Shown in pieces: positions 45,746 to 58,407 of a stretch of DNA of 64,000 bases. The stretch spans positions 496,001-560,000 of the forward strand of contig JAQGEQ010000084.1 in assembly GCA_034620365.1 (NCBI GenBank). The letters run 5' to 3'. The notes beneath the pieces were generated by a model. The model had not been told where the DNA came from, ran no database searches, and worked only from the letters and a program-made list of their open reading frames with translations. This DNA comes from Pegea sp. RAD2-039 (taxonomy: Eukaryota > Chordata > Thaliacea > Salpida > Salpidae). The position numbers and the translations under genes were made by a program. The stretch's first letter is position 1. Each line of letters starts with the position of its first letter.

Positions 45746-48700
45746 CAATTTATTTTATGGAAATCTTCACCCAATGCTAATTTGTAAATTTGGGATTAGA
45801 GAGTTTTTCAATTGATTATTCGAGAGACTTTTTTTTCACGAAACTAAATTGATTTTTCACCTTTTACTTGACATTTTGTTAAGTAGCTAAAGAGTAGATT
45901 TTGTTTCATTCATCTACAGGAGAAAACAGAATTCACAAAAGCAAGAATCAAGAAATCATATTCAAAAATATTTAAAGAGCTTGAATTATTAAAACTGTAT
46001 GATAGCAATATAAAAACTATTTTTTATAATTTGTGAGAATGCGTGTAAGTGAGATGGGTCTATTGTAACAAAATAAGATCATTAGAAAATTAATTAATTA
46101 TTCTAAGATTACCATAAAAATGTTTATCAAACTGTAATTGACTCACTCAAGCAATATTTAAAATAATTTTTATCAAATTGTAATCGGTTGATTTGCAAGT
46201 ATACATTTGATGAAATTACAAAAAGAAAGTTTCAATTAAAACATTTGCTGAAGCTTTTTTAAATAACAACTAATTTGTTGTTTCTTGAATACTTAAGTAA
46301 ATTTAGTTTTCAATCCTAAATCTTTATATTTACTAAAACCAAAGCTAGTTAATAAATAGAAAGTTAACTATCATATAGTCTTATGTATAAACCAAAATAA
46401 TGAAAAACTACTATAAAAATTTTGCATAATATCACAACTGGCGAATAAAAACATACAAATATATCATCGATATTCCAAAGTTAATAAGCCAGGTTTTATT
46501 GATCTGGAAAGAATCGTATCCAAATATCTAGATCGATAATGGAGCATTACTTTGACAAAGCTAGAAAACAGAAGAAATAAATAAACAAAAATTGAAGTAT
46601 AATCATATTACAACTGTTATTGAATTTTCTATTATCAAAAAATACTCAATAATAGTTTTAATATGTCAGCTTAACCTTATCTTCTAGAATTAATATTTTA
46701 TTTGGTGATAAATAAATATTTTTTAAATTTAATCATATATAAACGGTATCTCATTTTAATGACTTGTTATACAGAGCTTAATTCAAATTAATAAGTCGAC
46801 TAACAACAACGATAAATGTATTAATAATACGTGCTATCTACCATAAAGCCTATTACCGAATGGCAACCGACTATACGAGAATTGAGTTTAATACATTTAC
46901 GTCAGCGGTTAAATACTTTACTGTTATACCGCACTCATTATCTGATTTTCAATATTACACAGCTCTTACAAAATTATTATTTTTATAGATAATGGTTATT
47001 TATAAATAGTTTTTCCTAGAAATAAAAAATCTATTTTACTAATATTTAGTATCAAATTCTAATTCGTACAGAACATTTTAATAATTATTTTTTCAATTTG
47101 CAGTTTGTTGATAAACAATTGTTTGTAATGATCACTAACTTGTTATTGTCTATTCTAACTTCAATAAAAACTTTTTTGAATCAACATGGAAAACAATGAA
47201 TGATAGTTTGTGTACAATTAATTTATTTTTATGCTCATCATTAAAATCTAGAAGAATCTAACAGCAAAAGATTATTGCTGAGATGTTAAAGGAAGAAAAC
47301 TTCTAAATAGCTAATCAAAAACTCACAGATGTACCAACTATTTGGTTTATTTTCAGTGAAAATGATGTACAAAATATCAAGAAAATTAAAAGTTCTGAAT
47401 TTCAAGATAAGTTTAGTCTGGCTATATATAAGACCAGTTGGTTTGACCAAAGAATTCGATGCTAAGGTTTTGGAGTTTATTTTGGGTTAAGTAACTATAA
47501 AGCTTCATAATATTTGGTTTGCTATTACAGGATCTCGAATCAACTCTATAAAACGCCCAGAGGAACTTTATCCTCCACAGACTAAAGGAAAGTTTGAAAA
47601 TATTGCTTTGAATTAAGAATTTCATCATCCGTTTCAGACTCGATGATATTGAAGATGCATACGGTGAGACATTCAGAGTTCTTGCAGAGATTTAAGTTTA
47701 GGATTCTATAGTTGATGTGATGTTTGAGAAAATAACCTTTACATTATTCTCCATTAAAGCAATTTGACTAATTTGATTCAATTTTCAATTTGTACAAAAA
47801 TTTTCAGTCACGTGAGTATATAATAGCTTCTAAGCTTGGATCTCATAAATGATTTCTTCTTTTTAATTAAGTTTTTAATCTCAGTAAAAATCTTTGTAAA
47901 ACATAAATACTTTCAATTGGTTTGATGATAAATTTAAAGTCTTTGCACACTTTTGTGAGAAACTATTGTCTTCTTTTTGGCATTAGTTACTTTACACAAA
48001 AAGTTAGGACTTATAACATAAATTTTAAATAAAAACATTTTAAATAGTTATTTTTCAAGTTTGTTTCTCTATCAGTTTCTTGGTATACTAGCAGGAAAGC
48101 TCAAACAGTTGAACTCGTTTTGTTGAGCTGCAACTTTTTTGGTTTCCTTATCAAACATTAAGTATTCTAAAATTTATAATATTTAAAACTTTCAAAACAT
48201 TTAATACAAGGCTTTTCTATAAAATGATGATTTTAAACTAGATTTTTTTGAAAGATTTTTTTGGTCCAAATAAAGACATTTAAGACAATTATTAATTAAT
48301 TATAACCAAATTTTAAAGTTATTCTTGAGTTAGTTATGCTTTATAGAGTGTTCAATATCCTCCTGATAATATATTAACATTAATGCCATCTAAGCATACA
48401 CCTCAGCCAATAGCTACATTAACATCTTTTTTTTATTGATCCATTTCACACAAAAAAAAAACCACAGAATGAATATTTAAACACTTATAAGCTTTCTTCA
48501 ATCAGAATATAACTTTATTCAAATAGAATCTGTTGAAATAGAGGCTTCGGTTCAGCAAAAATGTTTTCTTTTTGTTTAGAGACATAGACATAAGTCGAAG
48601 TCTACTTTTTAATCAGATAAAACTTTTTACTAACTTTAAGGATGTATTTTATGTTGCATCCATACAGTAAGTTTTTCCTTACCTATTGAAACGTAAACCT

Positions 48701-49244
48701 TTAACTAACTAACCATTTTAAGTCAACCACGTTTTCATGTTGTAATTTGAATAACTTTGTTAACAAGCTTAATATTTACAAGATAATCGAAGTTTAGCAA
48801 CTTAACAGATGTTGATAAAACATTTTTTCAAGACACAAGTATGGCATGTAATGTTCTTAACTATTTAAGAAATATCTTCAATCTAATGTATCTTTCATTC
48901 ACTACTTTATGGTAATACTGATCAACAACTTTTGTAACTAATTTGTATCTGATTTTTTTTTAAATGAGCTTTCTAAGTGGAAGTAGAAGCTAAAACTGAC
49001 TACAGTATTTCCTTACTGCTTACGCGTAGGCTTTGATTATAGGGAGATAGCAAAGAAGCTTAAACTACTCGTCGCTGTTTATCTACTATTAGTAATCTTA
49101 ATAAAAAGCTTTTCTCTTATAAATGTAATTTTTGTTTTCATTTTATTGTAGAAAATTTAGTCTTTGCTTCATAGAGACTTTGATAAAAAGATTCAAATCA
49201 TTTGATTCTAAATAGAACAGGATGTCTTGTGGTCTTCAGTAGCA
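45746..49244. other. AT-rich intergenic with possible LINE endonuclease fragment
   Basis: Mostly featureless AT-rich sequence. The ORF at 47628-47422 (-) contains FYRVDSRSCNSKPNIMKLYS and IEFFGQTNW, loosely like the YRPP... and GDFNW blocks of LINE endonucleases; weak support only. Confidence 0.3.
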
Positions 49245-52200
49245 TCAATTGAAGATTTTAATTTTCGGAAATTTTGAGCTGAAAAGATAAAAGGCCTCAC
49301 AACAAATTTGCCTCACAAACTCAAATTTATACCATAATTCTTCTATTTCATTGAAATTTAAATGATTCCCAGACACTTTCAGAGATTCCAGTTGAAATTT
49401 ACTCTTTAATAAACAAATTGATAAAATTCTGCAAAACATGAAATCTTCTGAATTTCATGAAATAATATTTTTGAAAATAGTTACTTGATCAAGTTTGCAT
49501 TTCTACTCCTACATGTCGAAGAAAGATTTAATTTCTTCATCTTTTTGCTGTTGCGTAAAATGAAGAAAAGTTTTATCAGTCCAGAAATTTCAAAAAAATT
49601 ACAGGAAACATCCAAAAATGAAAGTTCTTTTAAATCTGTCAAAAACAAAGATTAGAAATTATCTGAGAAAGATTTGATAAAACCTCTAAAAGCTACTTCC
49701 AGCTTCTCTTCGTCAATACAACTGTTACTAAGGCCACAATTGAAAAGGGACAGATTAGTTAGTCGTGGACATTTGGAAATCAGTTTGATTAAACCTTCTT
49801 TTCGAAGAGGGTTACCGGACAGTTTCAACTCTGTGAGATTCTACAAAACAATCGACTTGACAAGTGAACAAGTTTTAAGATTAACTTACTTCAATAAAGT
49901 TGCAATTTGACAAATGAATCAAACAGCTACAATCGATGCAAGTTGATTGAAGACTCAAACACTGCAGGCTGCTTTGCTGATTGGTTACTTGAATCGATCG
50001 TGACGTCATGGCTTCGCAAAAGTTGACCATTCCATCATAACCAAGACGATATGAAGAGAGATCAACTTGTTTGAGATCACAGCTGCCAGCAGCTTTCATC
50101 TAACCAATCAGGATGCTTGTATGAGTTTTGAAACTTAAATCACCTAAACCAACTAACTAATAATCGCGCGTCTTCTTCGGGAAACCCATTTGAGATTCGA
50201 AGTAATTTAGAAGATTCAAAAATTTTACAAGCATCTTCGATTATTGTAAGTGGATCTATGATGAAGACACACTCGAATCATATAACTCCCTCTAGTGTTC
50301 ACACTTACATGAGTTTGCATCTTCACAAATCTTCATATATCTTTCAAACATCGAATCATACTCGCGCGATTTGATGATACCGATGACACAATCACCGGAT
50401 GAGAGCACATCAGCGATACGATCTTGAGATGAAAGAAAACATCCATCGGAAGTTTGCAAGATCAGCTTCACGTTGACTTCAGTGATCTCTTTATAGGAAA
50501 TGATTGCTCTTTCAACCAACCAACCAATCGTCATCCTGATGATAAAACAGTGATGAAGATTAGAAAGATGAGGATTAGAAAGATGAAGATCAGAAAGATG
50601 AAGATCAGAAAGATGAAGATCAGAAAGATAAAGATCAGAAAGATAAAGATCAGAAAGATGAGGATTAGAAAGATGAAGATTAGAAAGATGAAGATCAGAA
50701 AGATGAAGATCAGAAAGATAAAGGTTAGAAAGATGAAGATTAGAAAGATGAAGATTAGAAAGATGAAGATTAGAAAGATGAAGATTAGAAAGATGAAGAT
50801 TAGAAAGATGAAGATTAGAAAGATGAAGATTAGAAAGATGAAGATCAGAAAGATGAAGATTCGAAAGATGAAGATTAGAAAAAGATGAAGATTAGAAAGA
50901 TGAAGATTAGAAAGATGAAGATTAGAAAGATGAAGATCAGAAAGATGAAGATTCGAAAGATGAAGATCAGAAAGATGAAAGATCAGAAAGATGAAGATCA
51001 GAAAGATAAAGATCAGAAAGATGAAGATTAGAAAGATGAAGATTAGAAAGATGAAGATTCGAAAGATGAAGATCAGAAAGATGAGGATCAGAAGATGAAG
51101 ATTAGAAAGATGAAGATCAGAAAGATGAAGATTAGAAGAATGAAGATTAGAAAGATGAGGATCTGAAGATGAAGATTAGAAAGATGAAGATCAGAAAGAT
51201 GAAGATCAGAAGATGAAGATTAGAAAGATGAAGATCAGAAAGATGAAGATTAGAAAGATGAAGATTCGAAAGATGAAGATTAGAAAGATGAAGATTAGAA
51301 AGATGAAGATTAGAAAGATGAAGATTCGAAAGATGAAGATTAGAAAGATGAAGATTAGAAAGATGAAGATCAGAAAGATGAAGATTAGAAAGATGAAGAT
51401 CAGAAAGATGAGGATCAGAAGATGAAGATTAGAAAGATGAAGATCAGAAAGATGAAGATTAGAAGAATGAAGATTAGAAAGATGAGGATCTGAAGATGAA
51501 GATTAGAAAGATGAAGATCAGAAAGATGAAGATCAGAAGATGAAGATTAGAAAGATGAAGATCAGAAAGATGAAGATTAGAAAGATGAAGATTCGAAAGA
51601 TGAAGATTAGAAAGATGAAGATTAGAAAGATGAAGATTAGAAAGATGAAGATTCGAAAGATGAAGATTAGAAAGATGAAGATTAGAAAGATGAAGATCAG
51701 AAAGATGAAGATTAGAAAGATGAAGATCAGAAAGATGAGGATCAGAAGATGAAGATTAGAAAGATGAAGATCAGAAAGATGAAGATTAGAAGAATGAAGA
51801 TTAAAAAGATGAGGATCTGAAGATGAAGATTAGAAAGATGAAGATTAGATCAAGATGAAGATTAGAAAGATGAAGATTCGAAAGATGAAGATTAGAAAGA
51901 TGAAGATTCGAAAGATGAAGATTAGAAAGATGAAGATCAGAAAGATGAAGATCAGAAGATGAAGATTAGAAAGATGAAGATCAGAAAGATGAAGATTAGA
52001 AAGATGAAGATTCGAAAGATGAAGATTAGAAAGATGAAGATTAGAAAGATGAAGATTAGAAAGATGAAGATTAGAAAGATGAAGATTAGAAAGATGAAGA
52101 TTAGAAAGATGAAGATTAGAAAGATGAAGATTAGAAAGATGAAGATTAGAAAGATGAAGATTAGAAAGATGAAGATTGAAGAAAGATGAAGATTAGAAAG

Positions 52201-55200
52201 ATGAAGATTAGAAAGATGAAGATTAGAAAGATGAAGATTAGAAAGATGAAGATTAGAAAGATGAAGATTAGAAAGATGAAGATTAGAAAGATGAAGATTC
52301 GAAAGATGAAGATTCGAAAGATGAAGATTAGAAAGATGAAGATTAGAAAGATGAAGATTAGAAAGATGAAGATTCGAAAGATGAAGATTCGAAAGATGAA
52401 GATTAGAAAGATGAAGATTAGAAAGATTAAGATTAGAAAGATGAAGATCAGAAGATGAAGATTCGAAAGATGAAGATTACCTTTCAGTAGCTGCGATCAT
52501 TATTTTTGTGCCTTCTATATCAACTTTGATTCTCAATTTTTCCACTTTCCGATGAGTCTCCATCCTTTGCGGAGTCTCTGTCTTTTTGGGGGCTTCTACT
52601 TTTTTGGGAACTTCTACTTTTTTGGGGGCTTCTACTTTTCTGGGGGCTTCTACTTTTCTGGGGGCTTCTACTTTTCTGGGAATTTCTACTTTTCTGGGGA
52701 TTTCTACTTTTCTGGGGGCTTCTACTTTTCTGGGGGCTTCTACTTTTCTGGGGGCTTCTACCTTTCTGGGAACTTCTATTTTCCGAAAACTCTCGATGCT
52801 TTTAGAGGTTTGCATCTTCTTAGGAGCAATCATCGGTGTCTTTTTTAATCTTTTCATCTCAACTGTTTTATGTGAAGCGTTTCTGATGTTACTATTTGTC
52901 GCAATGGAAGCCATGACGTCATGTTTACGTTTGACAATCCTCTTCACCGTCTCTTGTTGCTTCCTCTTTCTACTACTGCATCCAGGATCATTTTGACTTC
53001 GCGATCTTTTCAGACTGACGTCATCAACTAACCATCCATCATTTGCGTCATAATCACCGACGTCATAGTTGTCCACCTCAGGGTTTTCATCATGCGTTTT
53101 GGACCGGACCAGACTTCTCTGAGTGGTTCCTGCCCACTGCTGCCTCTGTTGTAATTGCTCGTTCGATTTTGCTTTAATCTTGCTCAGCTCGATGACGTCA
53201 TCTTCGCTTACATCATCGACAGCGCCGCTGGCGGTGACGGTAAGATAGGAAGAAAGTTTAGAAGAGCTTCGCGAAGTTAAACGCGATTTTCGGAAATCGC
53301 ATTTCGATTTGAATTTGAGACGGATCTTGTTGTAGAGGCTGAGTTTTTTAGAATTAAATGAACCACGCCAACTCTCAAAGTATCCTTCCATCACATCTAG
53401 AGCGTTCTTCTTCTGTAAAGATCATATAAGGACTTTTTGAAGATCAATTAGAAAACTTACATCTGTGTTCTGGATAGTGGGGTCCGCTCCTGCCTCAAAG
53501 AGCATGTCCACTATGTCGAAATGACCATTTTGTGCCGCATCTGAAATCGGAGTGATGTTATCGCTTCCTCCAGGAGCGTTGATATCAGCTTCTGCGTTGA
53601 TGAGGACCCGCGTGATGTCTGTGAATCCGTGATTGGATGCTTCATGAAGAGGTGTCCAATCAAAGTTGTCCTTCGTGTTCACGTTATGTCCCTACAAATG
53701 GACCAGGTCACAAGAGGTGGTTAACAACAAGTTGGGTCATTTACAAAAGCGACCAGAGTTTCCACCTCTGCCAGGTCACCTCTAATGACAGCTTGATGAA
53801 GCGCGGTCTCGCCTTTATCATTTCGTTTTTCCTCCGTCACGATTTTTCTCTTCCGAAGACTCAAATTAGCGAATCCGATCGGCTCTGTGACGTCATAGAA
53901 TCGAGTTTTAGAATCGATTTTCAAATTTGCAGCTTTCAACAAACCCAACGAAATTTTGCCCATTTCAATCGCAAACGTTCGATCGTCGATAGTTACGTCA
54001 TCAGTGACGTCATCATCATCGTCGTCATCACTGAGTGAGGTATTGATGACGTCATTCTCTAACTCCGAAATCATCGCTCGAGTCTTTCTTGATTCTTCTT
54101 CCTGGAAACTTCTGGTCAGGTATTCGGAATAAGCGGTCAGGACCCGGATCTACTCGATCGATGGTCACGTGATGACGTAAGAAGCGCGCGCTGATGGTAC
54201 CTTGCTCCCAATGCAGTTGTGATCTTGAGCAAGACTGAGAGCTTCATCAAAGTGGGTTTTGATGACAGAGGCGGCGGTCTCGACTTTCTGGTGGCAATTT
54301 GCGATGGCCAACAAACTGTCCACAACCTGGACCAACGCGTTAAACAGAGTCTCCGCATAAATTTCCAATAAATACTCACATCTTCCCATTTGCTCCGGAG
54401 TTTGATCTCTTCTTCAAAGTTCCTGATGGCTTCGTAGAAATCGCGGAGATCGATGCAAGTTCGCGCGATTGAATAGAAGTTTGCCGCGCGCGATATTTTC
54501 GTCTCTTCATCATCATCTTCCATCATACTCAGAACCATCTGAGAAATGATTATGATGAAGTCACGACATCGCGAAACCACGTGACTACCTGTTGTCGTTC
54601 GTAATAGTAAAGAGCTTTGCGGTAAGATTCCAACTTTGTGTAGGAATCGGCAATTGATTCGTACATCTTCGACAACTCTTTATCATTCTTTCCTTTGATT
54701 TTCTCATCTTCGAGAAGATGCTTAATCCTCAGCGCTACCCGCGAAAGATCATCAGATATTTGTAAGTTGGAAACACGGATGTAGAAACCTGTTTTGATTT
54801 TGCTGATGATGTCTTCACGATCTTCAATCTGCATCAACTTGTGAGCCGCCTTCCAATACCTCAAAACTTCATTGATCATTTCTCCCGCACACAGCAACAT
54901 CTGTTAACCTCGTTGCTGTCACCTAGTGAGCATTTTTCAAACAACTTACGCTTCCGCAGAAGACAAGGCTCTCAGTGATAAAAGAGACTTCGCGCGTCTT
55001 CTTTGCAAATTCCACAGATTTCTTCGCTTGTCTAATCGACGTTTCGCAGTCATTTTGATCACATTGTAGTAACGAAAAATTGGAGTAGATCAGATACAAC
55101 TCTTCATATAAACTGTGCTCTCTGTAAATGAACGAGTTTATCGCGCGAAACAGATGACGTCATGTCGACAATTACAAAGCAATCTTGGAGGCTCTTCTGA

Positions 55201-56146
55201 AAAAGTTTTCAGATTTGTGCCAATGCATGTTGACGTTGTCAACCAAAGATAGGTGATGATAGGACAGGCCCAGATTGGTCAAACTTCGAACTTTCATCTT
55301 TGCTAATTCTTCAGAAGACACCGAATTCTTGGTTTCCATGTCAACAACAATATTGACGCTAACCTTCAAATAGTCGATCGCTCTGAAATAAACAAATTTA
55401 TTTGACAAATTCACTTCAAACACCATCAGACTAACAATGTGACTTTTGTTTTGCTGTCCAGAATATCATCTATCACGTGACGGGCATATTCATAATATGT
55501 TTTACCCAATTGGGTGTTAGCACGTTGTTCCTCTGCTTGGCTTTCTCCTGAAAACTTTAAATATAGTTGATGGTATTTAATAGCATTTGAATAATCATTC
55601 ATCAACAGATGGACATCTCCAATCTAAACCAGAAAATTGTTCAGTCAAAAATACAACAGAGTAAACCATTCTTCTAACCATTCTGTAAGCAACTGCCTTT
55701 TCAGTAGGAACATTTCTTGATACAAGCAACTCACTTTCATGCATCTCAAGAGCGAGTTTGAACTGTCCTATAAGATGATGTTGTTGATTTACAACAAGCT
55801 GTTTTTGAAAAACATTTTTTTACCTTTTTTTTTATAGATATTTCCTAGTGCATTGTAGCAAGAGGCTTGTTGTTTTATATCATTTCTTTCAACAGCTTGT
55901 TGTAGTGTACGTTTGTACGCTATAAAAATGATTAATATATAAATAAGAAGCTTACTTTATTAACAATTTATATAATTTATGTTTTAAAACATTTATAATT
56001 GAAAAATGTTTTAAAAGTGAAATAATTTATTCATGAAACATAAAAATAAATAATTATTTAACTGAGTTAGAAAAGAAAACTATATTTTAAGTCAATTAAC
56101 ATTTTATAAAAATAAAATTTTACTTACTTGAAATCATATTCGGCAT
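49245..56146 (-). CDS. TONSL: Tonsoku-like DNA repair protein TONSL, 18 exons
   Basis: Scaffold that with MMS22L repairs replication-associated breaks; its ankyrin domain reads histone H4 unmethylated at K20. Exons (-): 56146-56128, 55919-55824, 55767-55679, 55623-55436, 55382-55176, 55121-54950, 54900-54589, 54538-54380, 54326-54201, 54149-53745, 53691-53461, 53412-52481, 50532-50309, 50255-50158, 50099-49890, 49840-49684, 49635-49513, 49444-49245 (about 1315 aa; human 1378). TPRs occupy residues 1-500, an Asp-rich acidic run about 494-505, and ankyrin repeats 565-670 with DNFDWTPLHEASNHG. That block keeps the Asp, Trp, Glu and Asn that contact the H4 tail in the human protein. A basic, disordered 310-residue exon carries an 18-bp repeat, followed by a ubiquitin-like fold (IKVDIEGTKIMIAATER split by intron 12) and LRRs. 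The 3' end is uncertain: a 38-nt intron at 49316-49279 would end it at 49258. Confidence 0.92.
50545..52480 (-). repeat. 1.9-kb, 15-bp minisatellite filling TONSL intron 12
   Basis: About 125 copies of GATGAAGATTAGAAA (as read on +), with TCAGAAA/TTCGAAA variants. On the gene strand it starts exactly at the donor (GTAATCTTCATC at 52480) and ends about 12 nt before the acceptor TTTATCATCAG at 50533. It shows higher-order structure: the block at 51213-51425 recurs unchanged in register at 51540-51752, a 327-bp period. ORFs of repeated MKIRK over it are artefacts of the 15-bp unit. Confidence 0.96.
52560..52790 (-). repeat. 18-bp coding minisatellite in TONSL exon 12
   Basis: About 13 tandem copies of an 18-bp unit encoding Arg/Lys-Lys-Val-Glu-Ala/Ile/Val-Pro (RKVEAP-type) in the basic linker between the ankyrin and ubiquitin-like domains. 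It ends about 80 nt before the intron-12 donor, so coding and intronic arrays are almost adjacent. Confidence 0.92.
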
Positions 56147-58407
56147 TTTGTAATAATTTTGTAATAACAATGATAATAGTAAAAAATTTAGAATTAAATA
56201 TCTAAAGAGTTAAAATAAATAATTTGTTTAGTATTAAAGGAATCAATTTTAATTCAGAATTAGTAATAATAATATAAATATATCAAATATGAAATGAGTA
56301 AAATTCTATAATTTCTAACTTTTTAAACCCTTTAATCTTTTAACTAAAAACTTTTGTAATCAGCAAAATTATAAAATCAATATTAAATTAAAGAAAATAT
56401 TAAAAAATAATTCATAACTTTTATTTAAAATAAAGAAATATTGCTAAAACCTAAATTAAGTTCGGACAAATTAATTTCTTCTATATATTTGCTTTTTCAA
56501 GCTTATTATACACAAAAAAACAAAAAATATTCATAATAATGTAGACAGTATATAAAATAATCTGTTTCATAATAATAACTAAAGAATAGCTAACGTAGTA
56601 TAATAGTAGCTTAAGAATGAATTTTGAATGTACGAATTTGGCGGTAAATGGCTGAAATTTTGATTAAAATAATGAAAATGTCTTTTTTATAAAGTTTAAG
56701 TAACCGGTTTTAGAGAAAATAGATAATACATATTGTTATATGTATTTAAGTTCTTGTTCCTATGTAAACTAAAAACTACGGCTTCCATGTTATTGCGATA
56801 ACTAGTTTAACTTCAAAAACAATCAATTCGAAATAAACCTTAAACAATTTTGTTACTTGGTTACTTTGTATAGTTTATTTACAATACTTTTAAACACTAA
56901 CAAATGTTAAGTTGCGCTAAAATTTGAAGATAATTAAAATCGATATTCTTCATTTTTCAAGTTTTAGCCAATTATTTTAAATTTAAAGGCACCAAGTTTA
57001 TCCAGAGCACTGAAATAGAGCTACTGATATTATTCTAGCATCTACTTCTTCATAATTCTAACATTGCAACTAATAACTTGTGACATAAGTTGCTTTTGGC
57101 AAATTGTAAGCTTTGATTTTGGAGGCTAATTTGTGACCCTATCCGAGTAAAATTGTTTATAAAGATCAACTCAAAGAAACTGTAGAAAAAGAGGTGTATG
57201 AAAACGCTTTAGAAAATAGGTGTACCGTCTTAAAATTCCTTATCACTAAGTTGAAGCATTTATTTCTTTTCTCTATGAAAAATTATAATTCTTAAAATAA
57301 GTTAATGAAATCTTTAGAGACAATAGGTACTGTTTAACAACTACAGTGCGGTAGACATCACCATAATAGTTATTCACGACATCAGTGAATGTTTAAAAAA
57401 ATTACTTAATGCAATCTAACTATTGCTAACATGCTGCAGGTTATATTTCTCCATCTTAAATATTCCAATCAAGTTGCTTGCCTCTTTCATTAAGATGAAT
57501 ATATAAAATATATTGTATTATAAATACGGTTGTATAAAGAGCAAGTACTGCAAACTTTTATAAAGATTTTCTTTTATTTTTACTGACATTTGGTTAAAAG
57601 TGTTTGCTCTACCAGAGGTTCAAACTAAAGTTTTAACTGGCTTACAAGTGTAACACTGCTACATGAGTACACTTAAAATATGTTCATTTGTACAAACGGA
57701 ATATTTATTTTTTATTACAAGTGAAGTTACTTTTCCTAGGCTAGTAAGTCAACAGTAATGATATTCATATTTTTTCTCAAATCACTTCAGTTAAAAGTAT
57801 GTCTAATTTAAATTGAAATATTTTTTGGTATTATTTCGAAATAAGATGAAGTATCTTTCTTAGATGTCGTGTTTTTCCTTTTAGAATCTTTTTTTGATTA
57901 AAACAAATTATAGAAAAGATTTTATCAAAAACCACCGTATTGGAAAATCACAAACAATCTGATGAATATAATTTCAAACATTTGATAGTCGAATAAACAA
58001 AAAAAAACACTAAATGTTGTAATGCATTTGTAAAATTCTTACAAGCTACGTAAAATAAAACACTTTAATTATTAATTTTAGAATAAAAATTTTCCAAACT
58101 TTTTTATAGTAAAAATAAATTCGACAAAATTCTTATTCAAAAATCAAAGATGTCTAAAAAAGAAGAAATAAGTGACATCATTAAAAATATTCCACTTTAA
58201 GAATACAAATAACAGTTCGTATGATGCAACAATTTAAAGAGCAATATAAGTTGAAGATCTGATAATAAGTAACACTAAATTTGATGAAAGAATAAATGGA
58301 AAAGTTTTGAATAAAAATGTGACAACTTTTTAGTTGAGTCTTTATATACGTATGATTAGAAAATATCTATGAGAAATAAGCTACGTAAAAGTGCAGAATA
58401 AAAAGAG
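56147..58407. other. AT-rich intergenic between TONSL and SGSM3-like gene
   Basis: No gene, array or LINE fragment recognised. It contains the TONSL promoter region and the SGSM3-like 3' end. Confidence 0.5.

Larger units (their letters stand above)
50001..55162. promoter_or_regulatory. Eight or so TGACGTCA palindromes in TONSL
   Basis: Copies near 50001, 52914, 53015, 53192, 53887, 54012, 54048 and 55155. Most are exonic; several create DDVTDDV or MTS residues, and the copy at 55155 is inside micro-intron 5. None lies in the 2-kb repeat intron. Confidence 0.55.

Noticed and set aside
50454-52458. Long ORFs of repeated MKIRK residues
   Set aside because: They are translations of the 15-bp minisatellite in TONSL intron 12 on the antisense strand; no start context, domain or splice support.
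52552-52996. Plus-strand ORFs with repeated Phe/Gly/Tyr or Ser-Thr-Phe-Leu-Gly residues
   Set aside because: Antisense readings of the TONSL (R/K)KVEAP repeat.
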